Positions 32,671-43,105 of a DNA stretch of 64,000 nt are shown here, piece after piece. The notes under the pieces were generated by a model, which made no database searches, was not told the DNA's origin, and saw only the letters and a program-made list of their open reading frames with translations. Source of the DNA: Zasmidium citrigriseum (lineage: Eukaryota > Ascomycota > Dothideomycetes > Mycosphaerellales > Mycosphaerellaceae). Position numbers and translations under genes: made by a program. Each line of letters opens with the position of its first letter. The first letter of the stretch is position 1. The stretch is taken from assembly GCA_002786025.1 (NCBI GenBank), contig NHNW01000024.1, positions 62,001 to 126,000 on the forward strand. The letters are read 5' to 3'.

Positions 32671-34350
32671 CTAATTCGGCAGAGCATATTCACAAAACGC
32701 CAAATCCTGCAACAAATCCCCCGCCGTAACATCAATAGCCCCCGCCCTGGCATCCTCAACCCCAAAAGCCAAAAACATAACATCATCAATAAACCCATGA
32801 TACTTCGACCCATGTCTCTTCCAGCTCATACTCGTAATGTAAAAGAACTCCGTATGCCCCGGCGGAATCTCATTCGGCATATGTCGATACCTCGCCGACC
32901 CTGAGGCCTCCGTAAGAGCCGCGCGGCCATGGATCCAGAACGGCCGCTGGGAGATGGCGTAGAGCGAGAAAGGGGCGTTGCGTTTGAAGAGCACGACGTA
33001 GGGCTCGTAGCCGCCGTGGAATTCGTAGTAGGATTTCCAGTGGAAGATGTGCATGATGTAGGTGTTGTCGTCGGTGGGGATGCAGCGGGGGTCGCTTCTT
33101 TTGCACATTGTTATTGAGAGGGAGTTTGTTGCTTGGTGGATGGATTCTTGGCCGTTGCGGACGATGGGCATGAAACTTGCCATGCATCTTGCGTCGTTGC
33201 CGGCGGTGATGGGTGCGAGGTCCATGCCGGAGCCTCCGTTGAAGTCCAGTTGGGCGAAGACTCTGTTGGGCCAGAGCTCGTGGTGGACATATGCTATGTT
33301 GTTTGCATCCCAGAATAGAAAGAAGTTCTTCTCGACTACCTTCCTTGGTTCTGGCTTGCCGAGCTCCATTGCGTCCCGGAAAAGCCCAACTCGGTGTTGC
33401 TCGAGCCTGAAAGGCTCTAACAGCATTCGACCGTCTTGCAGCCAGAGGCCAAAGCAGCCGCCGAAAGACGACTGAGAGCCGTACATGATCCAGGGTTCCT
33501 GAGGACCATAAAACATGCGTCCATCTCGGGGACCTGTCCGCATGTTGGCGTATGACAAATCGCCGGTGCAATTTCCCATGACCGAAGGCGCAATAGGGAG
33601 ATTTGTGGGATGCGCATCGCAGATGAGAACTCCGTTGATGAATCCAGCCGAGCAGACGATCTGTGAGGACACTCGCATGTCTGGATCATCACTCTGTTCC
33701 TTCTGGGCCATGACGATCCATCTGTCCGCCATGGTTGGATGGGGGATCAAGTTGGCGTTGTACGCCTTCTCACCGTCCCACCAGATCAGAAAGTACTTCC
33801 TGTCTCGAGTCGATACTGAGAAGATCTCGCGGTAGTCCGGAATGTCACGCCCGTATTGGTCTTTGTGTTGATCATACTCGTCCAAATCGTTGTCTTTGTC
33901 GGATTGATCATGCTTGCCACCGCTCGATTGGTCACCGTCGTCGGCAATGGCCCCAGTAACGCCATCTTCCAAGTCGTCGTCCTCGTCCTCGTCGTCCTCG
34001 TCGTCCTCATCGTCCTCATCTTCGGATGTAACGTCTTTCTTCTTCAATTTGCTATGCAGTGAATCCAATTTCAGGATACTTTGAAGACTGGCTGGATTCC
34101 GTGCCTCATGTAGACCACCGTCGTCAAACCGTTGCATCAAGAGATCGAGATGCAGGATATCCGAATCGTGAGAATGGCCGGTAGTCCAGAAAAGCGCCAG
34201 TAGTGCCAGAATAGAGCATACGATAGCAACAGTTTTGAAGCTCCATCTTCGCGGATATGTTACAGCATTCTTTATGGGTCCTGGAATCGCCACTCTCAGG
34301 TCGAGCAACCACCGCTGCCACCTCTTGGGCAATGCATTGGCGGTGGCCAT
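32671..34350 (-). CDS. Type II membrane protein of unknown family, possibly glycan-active
   Basis: Intronless gene. I chose ATG 34350 (MATANALPKRWQRWLLDL) because the upstream 63 codons from 34539 look non-coding. Product is 559 aa. A single TM segment, FKTVAIVCSILALLALFW, lies near residue 45, then a stem with an acidic run (EDEDDEDDEDDEDEDDD) around residues 105-125 and an Asp/His/Lys-rich stretch. A globular lumenal domain follows from about residue 170 (RKYFLIWWDGEKAYNANLIP, then HPTMADRWIVMAQKEQ). Many Trp/Tyr/His residues and repeated hydrophobic strands suggest a beta-propeller-like fold as in some glycan enzymes, but this is inference and I recognise no family. Its topology and place between a glycosyltransferase and an acyltransferase suggest a Golgi glycan role. 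Confidence 0.75.
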   Translation of the reverse strand: MATANALPKRWQRWLLDLRVAIPGPIKNAVTYPRRWSFKTVAIVCSILALLALFWTTGHSHDSDILHLDLLMQRFDDGGLHEARNPASLQSILKLDSLHSKLKKKDVTSEDEDDEDDEDDEDEDDDLEDGVTGAIADDGDQSSGGKHDQSDKDNDLDEYDQHKDQYGRDIPDYREIFSVSTRDRKYFLIWWDGEKAYNANLIPHPTMADRWIVMAQKEQSDDPDMRVSSQIVCSAGFINGVLICDAHPTNLPIAPSVMGNCTGDLSYANMRTGPRDGRMFYGPQEPWIMYGSQSSFGGCFGLWLQDGRMLLEPFRLEQHRVGLFRDAMELGKPEPRKVVEKNFFLFWDANNIAYVHHELWPNRVFAQLDFNGGSGMDLAPITAGNDARCMASFMPIVRNGQESIHQATNSLSITMCKRSDPRCIPTDDNTYIMHIFHWKSYYEFHGGYEPYVVLFKRNAPFSLYAISQRPFWIHGRAALTEASGSARYRHMPNEIPPGHTEFFYITSMSWKRHGSKYHGFIDDVMFLAFGVEDARAGAIDVTAGDLLQDLAFCEYALPN

Positions 34351-34833
34351 TGATGCCGTGAAGAAAGATCCCTGGTGACTTGGACTTTTTGAGGATGTCA
34401 GTCGTCGACCAGGATGCTGAACGTCGCTGTCGGCATGCTCTGACGATGACTGGAAGTCTTGCAGTGCAGTCGTTTCAGGCTGATAGCACGGACACAATGA
34501 CCATTGGTGGATTGTGGACGAGCGAAACCACAAGCCCACAAACCATGATCTGTGGAAAAGCTAAAAGCGCCACAAACTGGGCAGACGACATCGAGACCGG
34601 AATCGAGACCGAACGCCGCAACTCACTCGCCAACTGCCCTAGTCGCACGGCAGAATGGCTACTGCAATACCCCTCATGGTGGCACGGCCGGCGTGAACTT
34701 GTGTTGACGCGGGGTGTGGAGCTGCATCAGCATGTGCAAGACGGCATGTCAGCATGTGATGATGATGGAAGTCTGTTACTGTAGACGAGCAATCGAGCTG
34801 CGCAGTCGCCGTCGTCGTCGCCAACTCCCTTCA
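34351..34833. promoter_or_regulatory. Divergent promoter region in the glycan group
   Basis: 483 bp between the type II membrane protein (minus) and the second acyltransferase (plus). A shared bidirectional promoter is possible. No specific motif is claimed. Confidence 0.45.
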
Positions 34834-36261
34834 ATGGCCGCCGCAACGACAGCACCCAGGAGGAATACGACAGCGTATCTTGACGGTCTGCGAGGATTGG
34901 CGGCCGTCGTTGTTTTCATTCATCATTACATCGGCGGCTTCACCAAGAACGCCCACGAGAACGGTTTTGGCCAGTCCGGAGGGAATTACAACTTCGTCGC
35001 TCTTCCCTTCATCCGTGTCTTCTGGAATGGTGGGAACGCGGCCGTGGTCCTCTTCTTCCTCATTTCAGGATATGTCTTGACGATAGGGCACCTGGCCAAA
35101 ATTCGCAATGGACAACCCATTGGACGCTCAGTACTCAGTGCGGTCGTCAGGCGCCCGATTCGACTGTATCTACCGCCATTGATAGTCAGCTTCGCGTATG
35201 CGCTTCTGCTCCATGTGCCTGGGCCTCTGGTCTTGCCTACGCCGTTCTTGCAAAACGAAGGAGTCTGGGCAGAGATCAAATACTTCGCGAAGGCGAGCAT
35301 CATGTATTTTACCCCGTTTAGAAACCACGATGCGAACCAACTCTGGTACCCTTACAATATGGTGATGTGGTCGATACCGATCGAGTTGAAGGGCAGTATG
35401 CTGGTGTTCGCCATCGTTGGGCTGTTGTCTCTTCTGTGTGCTGAGGCCAGCCGCACAAGAGCAGCGGTGGCAGCGGCGGTAATCTTCTGTTGCTCGGCGA
35501 CCAATCTGCTCGTGTGCTGGAAATGGAGCATGTCGTGCTTCTCGTTCGGCCTGATGCTTGCCATGGTGGACACCTGGGACCTCGACAAGCATGTACTGTC
35601 CAAGATGTCGTACAGGACAAAGATGGCATCGCTTTACGCAACTTTCCTTGCCGGATGGTACCTGATCTCGCAGCCAGCTCACAAGGGCGACATCCGGTTC
35701 TCGGGCGAGACTCCTGGGTGGATCTGGCTTACGAAGATGCTTCCTGCTGGTTACAACGATGAGATATACTTCCGGTTTTGGCAGACATGGGGCGGTCTGC
35801 TTCTGCTGTACGCCTTGCTCCGGTTGTCGTCTCTCCAACGGCTGCTCTCTTCAAGGCCGTTGTTGTTCTTGGGCGACCTGAGCTTCATGTTGTACCTAGT
35901 CCACCTGCCTATCCTGAGGATTCTCGGTGACAGGTTGAATGGACTGTTTGGAGGCGAAGTCGAGGCCTTGTGCGAAGGGACGTTTTGGGATCGATCGTGG
36001 GCTATTCCAGACATCGGACCTTTAGGCATCTCGTCTCGCTTCCTTATATGCGTGGCGATTGTGCTGCCGGTGTGTTTGCTGGCCGCAAAGATCCTCACTG
36101 TGTATCTCGACGATCCGGTAGTGAAGTTGAGCAGGAAAGTTGCAGAAAAGCTTGGTCTGCAAGGGAAGAGTATACGCTTAGAAAGCAAGGACACTGCGTT
36201 GCTTCCAGTGACAGCAGAGAAACGACTGTACAGAGCGCAGGTGCGGGTGTTAGAGTTATAA
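34834..36261 (+). CDS. Acyltransferase-3 family membrane protein (475 aa)
   Basis: Second Acyl_transf_3 protein of the window, intronless. I chose ATG 34834 (MAAATTAPRRNTTAYLDGLRG) over 34714 because the extra 40 codons are Arg/Cys-rich and non-conserved. Conserved blocks: TAYLDGLRGLAAVVVFIHHY with the family His, GNAAVVLFFLISGYVLTIG, RRPIRLYLPPLIVSF, WSIPIELKGSMLVF and GDLSFMLYLVHLPIL. About ten TM helices. It shares all blocks with the protein at 27168-28778 but has a much shorter N-terminus, so the two are diverged paralogues rather than a recent duplication. It ends only 18 bp from the convergent nitroreductase, so the 3' UTRs must overlap. Confidence 0.88.
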   Translation: MAAATTAPRRNTTAYLDGLRGLAAVVVFIHHYIGGFTKNAHENGFGQSGGNYNFVALPFIRVFWNGGNAAVVLFFLISGYVLTIGHLAKIRNGQPIGRSVLSAVVRRPIRLYLPPLIVSFAYALLLHVPGPLVLPTPFLQNEGVWAEIKYFAKASIMYFTPFRNHDANQLWYPYNMVMWSIPIELKGSMLVFAIVGLLSLLCAEASRTRAAVAAAVIFCCSATNLLVCWKWSMSCFSFGLMLAMVDTWDLDKHVLSKMSYRTKMASLYATFLAGWYLISQPAHKGDIRFSGETPGWIWLTKMLPAGYNDEIYFRFWQTWGGLLLLYALLRLSSLQRLLSSRPLLFLGDLSFMLYLVHLPILRILGDRLNGLFGGEVEALCEGTFWDRSWAIPDIGPLGISSRFLICVAIVLPVCLLAAKILTVYLDDPVVKLSRKVAEKLGLQGKSIRLESKDTALLPVTAEKRLYRAQVRVLEL

Positions 36262-36279
36262 GGTGTGCTTACTGTACTT

Positions 36280-36971
36280 TTACGATCCAAATACTTTCAC
36301 CCTGTCCTCCAAAGGCAGATAGGTTCTCTCTTTTCTCCTGACCAGTCCGTTCACTGGAGTACCAAATACGAGCTGGGAGTTCAATTTCCAGCTTTTGGGA
36401 AGATTCCACTGCTTCGTGATCTCGTCACTGAACTCCGGCATGAAGTTGAAGTGCTGGAGATTGCATCCTAAACCTTCAAGCTCAAGGGCAGTCCAGGTCA
36501 AGAACTTCATGCAGTTATTAGCATACCAGAGCGGGGGTCTCGCTCCTGGAACCAACATACCTGGTGCATCCCACTACTCACATCGCCCCATTGAGGCACC
36601 AAATGTCCGAAAAGAGCCTGCTTTTTCGCCAGGCCGTCGAGAGATTCCTTGTCCTCGAACCATAGCACTGTTCCATATCCTTCACGGAAGCCCGCGATCA
36701 TCTTGCCTAGCATCTTCTCATATGCCTCGGGATGCACTTTCTTCCCAACGTCATTGGCCAAATCCCATAACTTATCGTGCTCAGCCTTCAGCAGGACAAC
36801 AGCTCTTGCGGATTGCACGTTGAAAGATGAGGGAGCGTGCTTGATCGTCTGGTTGACAATCTCGTGAATGCGCGAATCGGGGATAGGAGACGACTTGGTG
36901 AGTTCGTAGCAGGAGATGCGGGTCTCGGCTGCTTTGATCAATTGATCTGCTGATGGAGTTTGGGTCGACAT
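36280..36971 (-). CDS. Nitroreductase-family oxidoreductase (Frm2/Hbn1-like)
   Basis: FMN-dependent nitroreductase-like protein of 211 aa, the usual length. Exons 36971-36561 and 36504-36280; intron 36505-36560 (GTATGT donor, GCTAATAAC branch, AAG acceptor) gives SSGMHQ|FLTWTALELEGLGCNLQH, matching the family's 'S-x-G-M-x-Q-x-x-x-W-x-A-L-x-x-x-G-x-G-x-x-LQH' block. The N-terminal helix and HAPSSFNVQSARAVVL (flavin phosphate-binding) are intact. ATG 36971 (MSTQTPSADQLIKAAETR) fits yeast Frm2/Hbn1 length. An upstream in-frame ATG at 37085 would add a 38-residue basic, Ser-rich lead that could be a mitochondrial presequence. Such enzymes are linked to lipid signalling and nitro-compound or oxidative stress in yeast. 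Confidence 0.86.
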
Positions 36972-37763
36972 CACTGGAAGAGTACTGCAATCTTCTGATG
37001 GTTCAACATGAGTCTCGAAAGGAGTCGATCTGGAGTGAAGCTCGAGGAGCTCCCTTAAGGTTCCGTTCCGCCATGGCGTGCTCAAGCCTGGTGAGGCAGA
37101 CCTGCACTGTGATGGATCAGCGCAGACTTCATCGCCACTTGTTGAGCAGCACTTTTAATGTGATTCGCGATTTTCTGGATACAGTAGCGATGTTGCAAGG
37201 CTTCGTGCAAAGAGCCGACGTCAACGGTCCAGTCACGTGGTTCATCGGCCCGACCCCTGGTGATACCCGGCTTGGCGGACCCATCTGTCTTCGCCTTCCC
37301 CTTCGATGCCCTCCATTTCTAAACGAACATCATGTCTTTGACGCCCGACTCTCGCGCGGACATCGACGACATACGCGAGCTCATCACGCGACTCGCTCGT
37401 TTGGTTTCCCAATCCGGTCACACAAGTGATGTTAGCGAGTTTCCGGTGGACCTTGAATATCCTCCGGGCTCGGCAATATTGCTGAGAGTGTGTCTGAAGG
37501 AGACCACATGCCCACCGACCGGCGCAAGGATGACTTTGCTCAGCATTGGTGGAAATATCGCGATGATCAGGCTGTGTCCTCCACGCAATATGGATGCAGA
37601 CCGCACTCCCCCATGGGGTGCTGATAGCGGTTTCGCTTCGCGTATCAACTCATTTGGCTCGAAGATGCTCGAAAGGCATATAATTGAACGGTAAGGCAAC
37701 GCCAGTCTTCAACAACTCAGTCTTGTATTGTACTGCTCGACGCAGTGATACGACGCTTTCATC
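36972..37763. promoter_or_regulatory. Divergent intergenic region, nitroreductase / glycosidase
   Basis: 792 bp between head-to-head genes. The plus-strand ORF 37332-37694 has no recognisable domain and I do not call it. The region must include both promoters. Confidence 0.4.
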
Positions 37764-39260
37764 ATGCGATCTCCGATCCTTGCTCTCTTTCAAGTCGGTA
37801 TGGCTTTGGGGCAATCCCTCACAGGCACGTCTCAGGTCTACCTCAATCAGCCCAAGGGGCCTACTGCATACCTGGCATCTGGAATCCCTCTCGGTATCCC
37901 GCTTGATGGATCTCAGATCCCAGATAGCTTCCTATCTGAGTTTGGTCTCAATTTCATCCGGTCCGGTGGTTCGCAGCTGCCAGCCCCATCGAGGGGTTGG
38001 ACTCACGGTGAACTGCAGGTGAGTACAGGTTGAGACTCCTCTACATACAGGTGGACTTGGGTTGACGGATTCTTAGGGTCGTTACGAATCGTTGAGGACA
38101 GACTACGAAGTCGTCACTCGACACGGCGGAGGCTTTCAGATTATGATCCACGATCTATGGGGAACGGATACGTGGTCAAGCCTTGATGAGACCCCAATGC
38201 CTGGCGACAACGGCGATTACACTGATTTCGACAATTTCATGAACACCTTGTTCCAGAATTTGAAGACCGATGGAATCACTGGAGACAATATCTACTGGGA
38301 TCTCTGGAATGAGGTCGACAACATCGACTTCTCCAACCGTGGACTCGATCGATGGCTAGAGTACTGGGGCCATACCTATCATCTCATCAAGTGAGTCATA
38401 GCTGGGCGGCGTTTCCATTAAGCAATTTGCTGAAATGGCACAGGAATAATTTTCCGAACGCAAAGGTGACCGGTCCTTCCTACGGACATCTGCCAAACTT
38501 CGCAGGCGATGTCTCTGCCTACTTCAGCGAGTGGTGCAGCTTCATTGCGCAGAATCTATCGTTTCCGGACTTGATCAGTATGCACTTCTTATATGACAAC
38601 GGAGACCTGGGCACATCAATCGACACATTCAATTCTTATCTGGCCGCTGCTGGCCTTAGCTACGGAGGCCCGTGGAACATTCAAGAATATGGCACACCAT
38701 CACAGCTCTTCCCCTCTGGAGCTGCATGGAACATCGCACAGCTCGAGCGATACGACGCCATTGGTTTGCGTGCCAACTGCGAAGGAGGTCTCGCGCTTCA
38801 CGACTACGCCGCAAATCTTTTGAGTAAACCCGCATCAGGCCCCAACTACGAACAGACTGGAACGGGTTACTACCCAGCTCGCGAGTACCCAGTGTACAAA
38901 TATTACCGACAGAAGATGCAGGGAACCCGAGTCGCTAGTACCATGACACCAAATACACTTAGCGACACTTTCGCAGTCATCTGCCCGGATGATCGCACTC
39001 TTCGAATTCTCGCGGGCAGTCGACCCAATACTGGGACTTGGAGTGTGAATGTCAACTCGCTGAGTAGCCTTGGTCTGCCTGTGTCCGGGTCTGTGCAGGT
39101 ATCTTTCATCCGGTTCAACTCGGCGGCAACTTTGTACGATCGTGTCGAGGATGCCACAGATCTGGGAACACAGACGTGGGAATATGGCGACGATTCGATC
39201 ACATGGACCGTGTTCCAGGATGATCCGAATGTGACCTATGCTTTTGAGCTGCATTACTAG
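37764..39260 (+). CDS. Secreted TIM-barrel glycoside hydrolase (clan GH-A-like)
   Basis: Predicted 461-aa secreted glycosidase. Exons 37764-38018, 38077-38390, 38444-39260; introns 38019-38076 (GTGAGT..TAG) and 38391-38443 (GTGAGT..CAG). Signal peptide MRSPILALFQVGMALGQS. The clan GH-A acid/base motif is visible in IYWDLWNEVDNIDF (Glu about 164, preceded by Asn), and the likely nucleophile is Glu about 271 in WNIQEYGTPS. A beta-rich C-terminal domain follows from about residue 350 (TLRILAGSRPNTGTWSVNV onward), as in GH39/GH30-type enzymes. I cannot fix the exact GH family; GH39-like is a guess. Likely acts on plant or fungal wall polysaccharide or glycoside. Confidence 0.82.
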
Positions 39261-39585
39261 AATGCTGATCGACGCATTGAAGACCATACTCAGCGAAGGG
39301 AAAGCTACAATCAGATTGAACAACATGTTTTACCAAGTCTCTCTCATTGGATCACTGACACCAGAAAGTCGCTGGAGGAAAGTCGTGTGGCTGGAACATC
39401 TCAAAGCTCGGTGCTTTCAAATTGATTCGAATTGATTAGGACATTAGCTATCCTTTTGATTGTGGAAAATTGTTCACCCGCCACCGTCAGCCAACGTCAC
39501 TTCCTTCGGTCGGCTATACTCTCTGCCTCTGATTTTGTCTTCCATCTTCGCTAACCCTCCACTGCTTGTTCCACCACCCAGAAAC
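39261..39585. promoter_or_regulatory. Intergenic region upstream of the Zn2Cys6 factor
   Basis: 325 bp with CT-rich tracts near 39500-39580, typical of a fungal 5' leader. No specific motif identified. Confidence 0.35.
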
Positions 39586-40485
39586 ATGCCAGGAAATGGA
39601 ATTGAGAAGACGCGACGCTCCCGTATAACAGCTGCCTGCGCTGTGTGCCGACAGAAGCGGCAAAAATGCAGCGGCGAAAAGTATGTCAAACTCTTGACGC
39701 GATCTTCACTTGAGTGAACGCTAACTCCGATGCTTGAAGGCCGGTATGTGATCAATGTCGACTGCACAAAGAGGAATGCTGGTGGAGTGATCAGAAGAAG
39801 CGGTACGTCTCTTTCCCGTATACTCTCAATTTGCACTGACATTCTTTGCAGCGGACCGGCGAAAGACTACCTGCGATCACTGCAAGACCGACTGCAGGAG
39901 ACCGAATCCTTATTACTCGGAGCACTGAATCGCCTTCCCGATGACGAAGTACTTGCTGCACTGCAGCAGGAGAAGCCTGCGAGCCATCAAACCTGGACAA
40001 CTTCCATGTCCGGCCAGGAGTACTGGAACCGCTACCCTTTGACCGGCCTCGAAAGTGTCAGGCAATGGCAAGTATCTCGCAACTCCGATAGCTCCTCTTC
40101 AAGAGCCCAGGATCAGCCGAACAAGGTCCCCACTGCCGGCCAACGGCAACAGAGCGCACCGCAGAACATTAAGATGCAATCGATCGATTCAGCACCGAGC
40201 GTCCCAGACTTCCCAACGAGTGAAGCACAAGCAACAACAAATCCTTCTTCCAATCCCGATTACCCCTGGCCTCAAGCACAGGTCACTGCGATGGCCGCTC
40301 AAGACGAAAGATACAGTGAAGAGACGCGGGACGTGGCGCAGACGCTGTTCTCGATATCGAACCAGGGTCAGACTCTCCCTCGAGAGCAACCTCGCTCCGC
40401 GCCCAAACCAATGCAAGATGATGTGGCTATCTCGCCAGACCTGGACACTCTTCCTTCTCGCTTTCCAAAGCATTTGTTCTGGTGA
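39586..40485 (+). CDS. Short Zn2Cys6 (GAL4-type) transcription factor
   Basis: A 263-aa nuclear DNA-binding protein. Exons 39586-39680, 39740-39802, 39852-40485; introns 39681-39739 (GTATGT..AAG) and 39803-39851 (GTACGT..CAG). Splicing assembles a perfect zinc cluster, C-x2-C-x6-C-x6-C-x2-C-x6-C, from CAVCRQKRQKC and CDQCRLHKEEC; neither exon alone encodes it. KKRGPAKDYLRSLQDRLQET follows as the linker/dimerisation coiled coil. The remaining about 180 residues are Gln/Ser/Pro-rich and disordered-looking, and the Fungal_trans domain common in this class is absent. The ORF runs to a normal stop, so it may be a genuinely short factor. Targets unknown; the neighbouring glycosidase and peroxidase are candidates only by position. 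Confidence 0.83.
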
Positions 40486-41228
40486 TCCGGTCGCAAGAGT
40501 CGCGACGATCGTAAAGAGTAAACACACGGGAAAACATGCGCTGGCCAAGGGCAGTCGATACCACAAAGCGGATTCCTACCTGGTGGCACAAGCATCAATT
40601 GATTAGTGGTACGTGAAGACTTTCACACTTCGCCAACATTTTGCTGAGCTAGTACCAAGGCATCTCTGTAGCACGAACCGCTGTGTCCACGAGATATATG
40701 CTTGCTGATGACAATTCGCATGGAAAAGTACAGAAATGTCTGGGATACGTCTCACCAATGGTGCCTTTCCATGCCTTCGATGCGGCGGAATGATCAACAG
40801 AGCAGCTTTCTCGCTCGGTCACCTGCGACATGTTCTTAAGCCCATTGGTCCACGATCAAGGTGAGACATGTGTCGAGCCTGTCGACTCAAAACCTACTGC
40901 AGGCCCATCAAAGACGTGATGATCTGCAAAAAGAAGTCGCAGAATCCTATAGGGCTGAAGCCGCTTGCCTATAGGAATCGAATATCAGAATTGTAAGATT
41001 CTAATAGCCGGTCCGAAACAGCAATGATCTACAAACCATCGCGAAAGATGAGACTGGCCGGACGAACTTCACTCCAAACTTTGGTTCTATACCAAGACAG
41101 ATAAAGCGCCCGTGAGCTAGCAGAGTTCTTCGAGCCACCATCACTAATCAGCCAACTTCTACATAGGCCCTCTTGGATCATGTCAGTGATCGTTACAGGG
41201 GTTCAATGAATAGTCTGACTCCACTACA
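40486..41228. other. Intergenic region upstream of peroxidase 1
   Basis: 743 bp with no supportable ORF. The right half should contain the promoter of the peroxidase gene. No repeat seen. Confidence 0.4.
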
Positions 41229-42982
41229 ATGAAGATTTCCTCGTTGGTCGAAGCAGTCATCCTCCTAGCCGTCGGCGCTGACGCCTTCGCCGACTACGCC
41301 AACGCCTTGAAGCGCTCTGGCAAACTGAGTCGGGAAGACGTGGCCAAATTGGATGCCATTGAGCGGGACCCTAAAGCCGCAGAGGATATCATTCTCGAGG
41401 AACAGCGCCGAAATGAGCAGTATCCAAGACGAGATCCAAATGCGAAGACATCGTCGTCAAGTTCGGTATTGGATTTGCTGCCTTTGGGAGGCGGACTGCG
41501 TTCGTAATCTCATCACCTGTACGGAGGCTTGTTCCACTGACAATCGCCAACAGTGAATGGCGTCCTTCAGCCATTGAGCGGTGCTCTCCAGGACCTTGAT
41601 ATACCGACACCACAGCCTTTCGGATTGAAGAAGATCCCAGGCGATGATCCAAACCATCAATTTCAGAAACCTGGACCAACGGCGGTCCGAGGCATGTGCC
41701 CAACATTGAATGCCCTGGGTAAGGAAAAGCTCCTGGTAGAGAAAAGAAGATGACTAACATTCTGGTCTGGGAAAGCAAATCACGGATACATAAGGTACGT
41801 CGTCAAATCTGTGATCAAGCTCCACTTGGAACACCGTCAGCTAACAAGTGATTCCACAGCCGCGATGGCATTTCATCCTTCGCAGAGGTCGCGAACGCAT
41901 GTCAGACGGGATTTGGACTGGGATATGATGTCTCAGTCTTACTGTCTGCATTCGCCCTGGCTGCTGGCGGTGATCTGATCTCTGGCAAGTACTCCATTGG
42001 CGGCCAAGACGACCGTGTACCAAATACTTTGGGACTGGCCCCGGGTCTTGATTCTCACGGGGTGTTTGAAATAGACACCAGCATCACTCGTCAAGATACT
42101 CATTGGGGCAACAATGCTAACTTCATCAATGATCGCTGGCTACAGTGAGTCCTATTCCCATGGGTATTGGCATCAGGACTTGGTGATAACCGAATCACAG
42201 GTACGTCGCGCTGGCCGAGAAGCACGGCGGCCAATTCAACTTCGACGCAAATGTCGAAGATGCGTCCAATCGCTACGACACGTCACGAAAGTACAATCCC
42301 TCCTTTCTCGCCGGCTTCCTCTGGTTTTTTGTGACCCACGTCGAGCGAGTGTTCGTCTTCGCTCTTCTGCCCAACGGCACGAACGAAGGCGTAGCGGATT
42401 ACGCCAACGTGGCCCCTTTCTTCCTCAAGTGAGCCAGATCAGATATCAACCTCCTCATCTAGCATTTCTAATCCCGCTGCAGCGAAACCTTCCCACCAAA
42501 CTGGTACAGAAGATCCACACCCTGGAACGCCGTCCAAAACTTCGGAACCGCATTCGAGATGTTCCTCGCCGCACCGCGAGAACTGGGAGCGAACGTCGGA
42601 ACCGGCAACTTCGTGCCATTGGGCATGAACATCACCTCACAGACTCCGGAAGACATCACATGCTTTGTCGTCATGAACATGCTTGATCTGATTCCTGCTC
42701 AGTTACAACAGCCGGCTTTGCTCGGTAACAAAGATCTGTTTCAGGCTTTCTGGCAGGGTGTTGTTTGGCCGTTCTTTGTGAATGACGGTCATTATAATTG
42801 TCCAAGTGAGTACTGGAGCAGTGCTCGGTGGAGTCAATTCGCTAAAGTTTCGAACAGTTAAAGAGTTCACCGGTCCTAGTCAGTCTGCTGGTGTGAAGGG
42901 CAGTGTGTACAGTGCTTCGGGCTCTCCAGTCAATGGGAAGTATGATGGTTTGGGGTACATTGCTCCTGATGGGCTGTCCTAG
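41229..42982 (+). CDS. Secreted heme-thiolate peroxidase 1 (chloroperoxidase/UPO-like, Peroxidase_2)
   Basis: Secreted heme-thiolate haloperoxidase or peroxygenase, 471 aa after splicing. Seven exons: 41229-41499, 41554-41718, 41776-41794 (19-nt micro-exon), 41860-42144, 42201-42428, 42483-42805, 42858-42982. Signal peptide MKISSLVEAVILLAVGADAFA. The family core is rebuilt across the introns as GMCPTLNALANHGYISRDG, equivalent to 'PCP-x-LN-x-LANHGY(I/L)-x-RDG', with the heme-thiolate Cys near residue 139. The first Pro is Met here. FEIDTSITRQD is the E-x-D acid-base segment with catalytic Glu. Intron 1 (41500-41553) uses the rare donor GTTCGT; the others are GTAAGG, GTACGT, GTGAGT, GTGAGC and GTGAGT. 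Likely oxidises aromatics or halides outside the cell. It resembles but differs from the peroxidase at 46917. Confidence 0.87.
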
Positions 42983-43105
42983 ATGGACGATAGGTTATGA
43001 ACAGGGACGTATGATCGTCTCGTTTCGATTTTGTCATCTAAATAAGAAGGTTTCTTTGCTTGATATTTTCTATAAGCATCATGGGTTTTCCTGCTTATTT
43101 AAATC

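Noticed and set aside
36507..36560. Nitroreductase acceptor at the early AG (TTCCAG) or reading WYANNC as exon
   Set aside because: Only the ATGAAG acceptor gives the family join MHQ|FLTWTALE; WYANNC lies inside the intron and contains the branch site.
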